Part shown: positions 5,786 through 6,693 of the stretch, in pieces
Layout: every line of letters begins with the position of its first letter
Position numbering within the stretch: the first letter of the stretch is position 1
Origin: Lachnospiraceae bacterium
GTDB lineage: Bacteria > Bacillota_A > Clostridia > Lachnospirales > Lachnospiraceae
Direction of reading: 5' to 3'
DNA length: 6,693 bases
Assembly (NCBI GenBank): GCA_009774655.1
Contig: VSOD01000236.1
Coordinates: 1-6,693 of the forward strand
Translations under genes and position numbers: made by a program
Notes under the pieces: generated by a model
Databases searched by the model: none
Seen by the model: only the letters and a program-made list of their open reading frames with translations
What the model was told of the DNA's origin: nothing

Positions 5786-6693
5786 TTACCAGCGGTTTTT
5801 CAACTTCGTCTGCAGCCGGTACAGCACATTTAACGCGTCGATCGGCGTCAGGTTTCCTACATCGATATCCTGCAGCTCCTTGATCACGTCCTCATCCCGG
5901 ACGGTGTCAAAGAGCGACATCTGCTCCAGATCCACTTCGTCATATTTCACCTGCTTACGTTTCTCGTGTTTGATATTGACTTCGATCTTCTGCACCTTTT
6001 CCGTGATATCGTTGTCGCTGAGCTGCTGCACGATCTCCTTGGCGCGGTCTATGACCATATCCGGCACACCCGCCAGCTTCGCCACCTGAATGCCGTAGCT
6101 CTTGTCCGCACCGCCCTTGACGATCTTGCGCAGAAAGACGATGTCGTCCCCTTTCTCCTTGACGGCAATGCAATAGTTGTTCACATTGTCCATCTTGCCT
6201 TCCAGCTCCGTCAGCTCATGGTAGTGGGTGGCAAAAAGTGTCTTGGCGCCGAGGATCTTGCGGTTGCTGATATGTTCGATCACCGCCCAGGCGATGCTCA
6301 GCCCGTCGAAGGTAGACGTTCCTCTTCCGATCTCGTCCAGCACGAGCAGGCTGTCAGAGGTGGCGTTGCGCAGTATGTTTGCCACCTCATTCATCTCCAC
6401 CATGAAGGTAGACTGCCCGCTTGAGAGATCGTCTGAGGCCCCAACGCGGGTGAAGATGCGGTCCACGATGCCGATACCGGCCTTTTTGGCCGGAACAAAG
6501 GAACCGATCTGTGCCATCAGCACGATCAGGGCCGTCTGCCGCATATAGGTGGATTTCCCGGCCATGTTTGGACCGGTGATCACGGCGATACAATGTTTCT
6601 GGTTGTCCAGATAGGTATCGTTGGCGATAAACATATCGTTGCCCGTCATCTGTTCCACAACCGGATGCCTGCCGTTCTTGATATCTATGATTC
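5786..6693 (-). CDS. mutS: DNA mismatch repair protein MutS, C-terminal part (cut by the right window edge)
   Basis: About 301 C-terminal residues are present; the mismatch-binding, connector and most of the lever domains lie beyond the window. MutS detects mispairs and small loops and recruits MutL. The visible part begins IIDIKNGRHPVVEQ, the conserved entry to the ATPase domain. It continues with Walker A GPNMAGKST (6548-6574), the Walker B and signature run LLVLDEIGRGTSTFDG (6302-6349), ATHYHEL (6212-6232), and the helix-turn-helix dimerisation region, with SYGIQVAKLAGVP. The tail holds QMSLF (5909-5923), matching the sliding-clamp binding motif known near the C-terminus of MutS, then a short C-terminal domain ending KLKNRW. 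No internal Met should be taken as the start, since the frame is open to the window edge. It is MutS1 rather than MutS2, judged from the motif spacing, the clamp motif and the adjacent mutL; a Smr domain is absent. Confidence 0.97.
   Translation of the reverse strand, partial: IIDIKNGRHPVVEQMTGNDMFIANDTYLDNQKHCIAVITGPNMAGKSTYMRQTALIVLMAQIGSFVPAKKAGIGIVDRIFTRVGASDDLSSGQSTFMVEMNEVANILRNATSDSLLVLDEIGRGTSTFDGLSIAWAVIEHISNRKILGAKTLFATHYHELTELEGKMDNVNNYCIAVKEKGDDIVFLRKIVKGGADKSYGIQVAKLAGVPDMVIDRAKEIVQQLSDNDITEKVQKIEVNIKHEKRKQVKYDEVDLEQMSLFDTVRDEDVIKELQDIDVGNLTPIDALNVLYRLQTKLKNRW

Noticed and set aside
5966..6424. 152-codon plus-strand frame opposite mutS
   Set aside because: It is an in-register antisense shadow of the MutS ATPase domain and does not resemble a known family.

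Overview
The window holds seven genes, all on the minus strand, so they read from high to low coordinates: mutS (C-terminal part, cut by the right edge), mutL, miaA, a PLP-dependent COG4100/'aluminium resistance' family enzyme, a small DUF4321 membrane protein, radC, and the first 50 codons of an mreB-type gene (cut by the left edge). The gene set, the maf/radC/mreB-type neighbourhood, purine-rich ribosome binding sites, the MutL with an endonuclease motif and the DUF4321 protein point to a member of the Firmicutes class Clostridia, most likely Lachnospiraceae. This placement is inference from gene content and protein style, not from a database search.

Right part (about 1400-6693): a compact DNA-repair and tRNA-modification operon. 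mutS and mutL are separated by 83 bases that contain a short direct-repeat array. mutL and miaA overlap by 4 bases (TTGA), and miaA and the PLP enzyme overlap by 1 base (TAATG), so three genes are probably translationally coupled. MutS and MutL form the methyl-independent mismatch repair system. Both carry QM[S/E]LF peptides that look like sliding-clamp binding motifs, and MutL keeps the DQHA(X)2E(X)4E nicking motif. MiaA prenylates tRNA A37. The PLP enzyme has an intact cofactor-binding lysine, but its physiological role is not settled.

Middle (about 1311-1410): an AT-rich gap with a weak AT-only inverted repeat at the end of the first operon and a good extended -10 promoter for the second.

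Left part (1-1310): DUF4321, radC and mreB, the start of a cell-shape cluster that would be expected to continue as mreC/mreD outside the window. maf, the usual partner upstream of radC, is absent; a 147-base gap lies in its place. hfq, which often follows miaA, is also absent.

No RNA genes, insertion sequences, CRISPR arrays or phage genes were seen, and all genes look intact apart from the two cut by the window edges. This is an ordinary core-genome region. The points worth a second look are modest: the intergenic repeat array, the paired clamp motifs, the missing maf and hfq, and the divergent MreB N-terminus.
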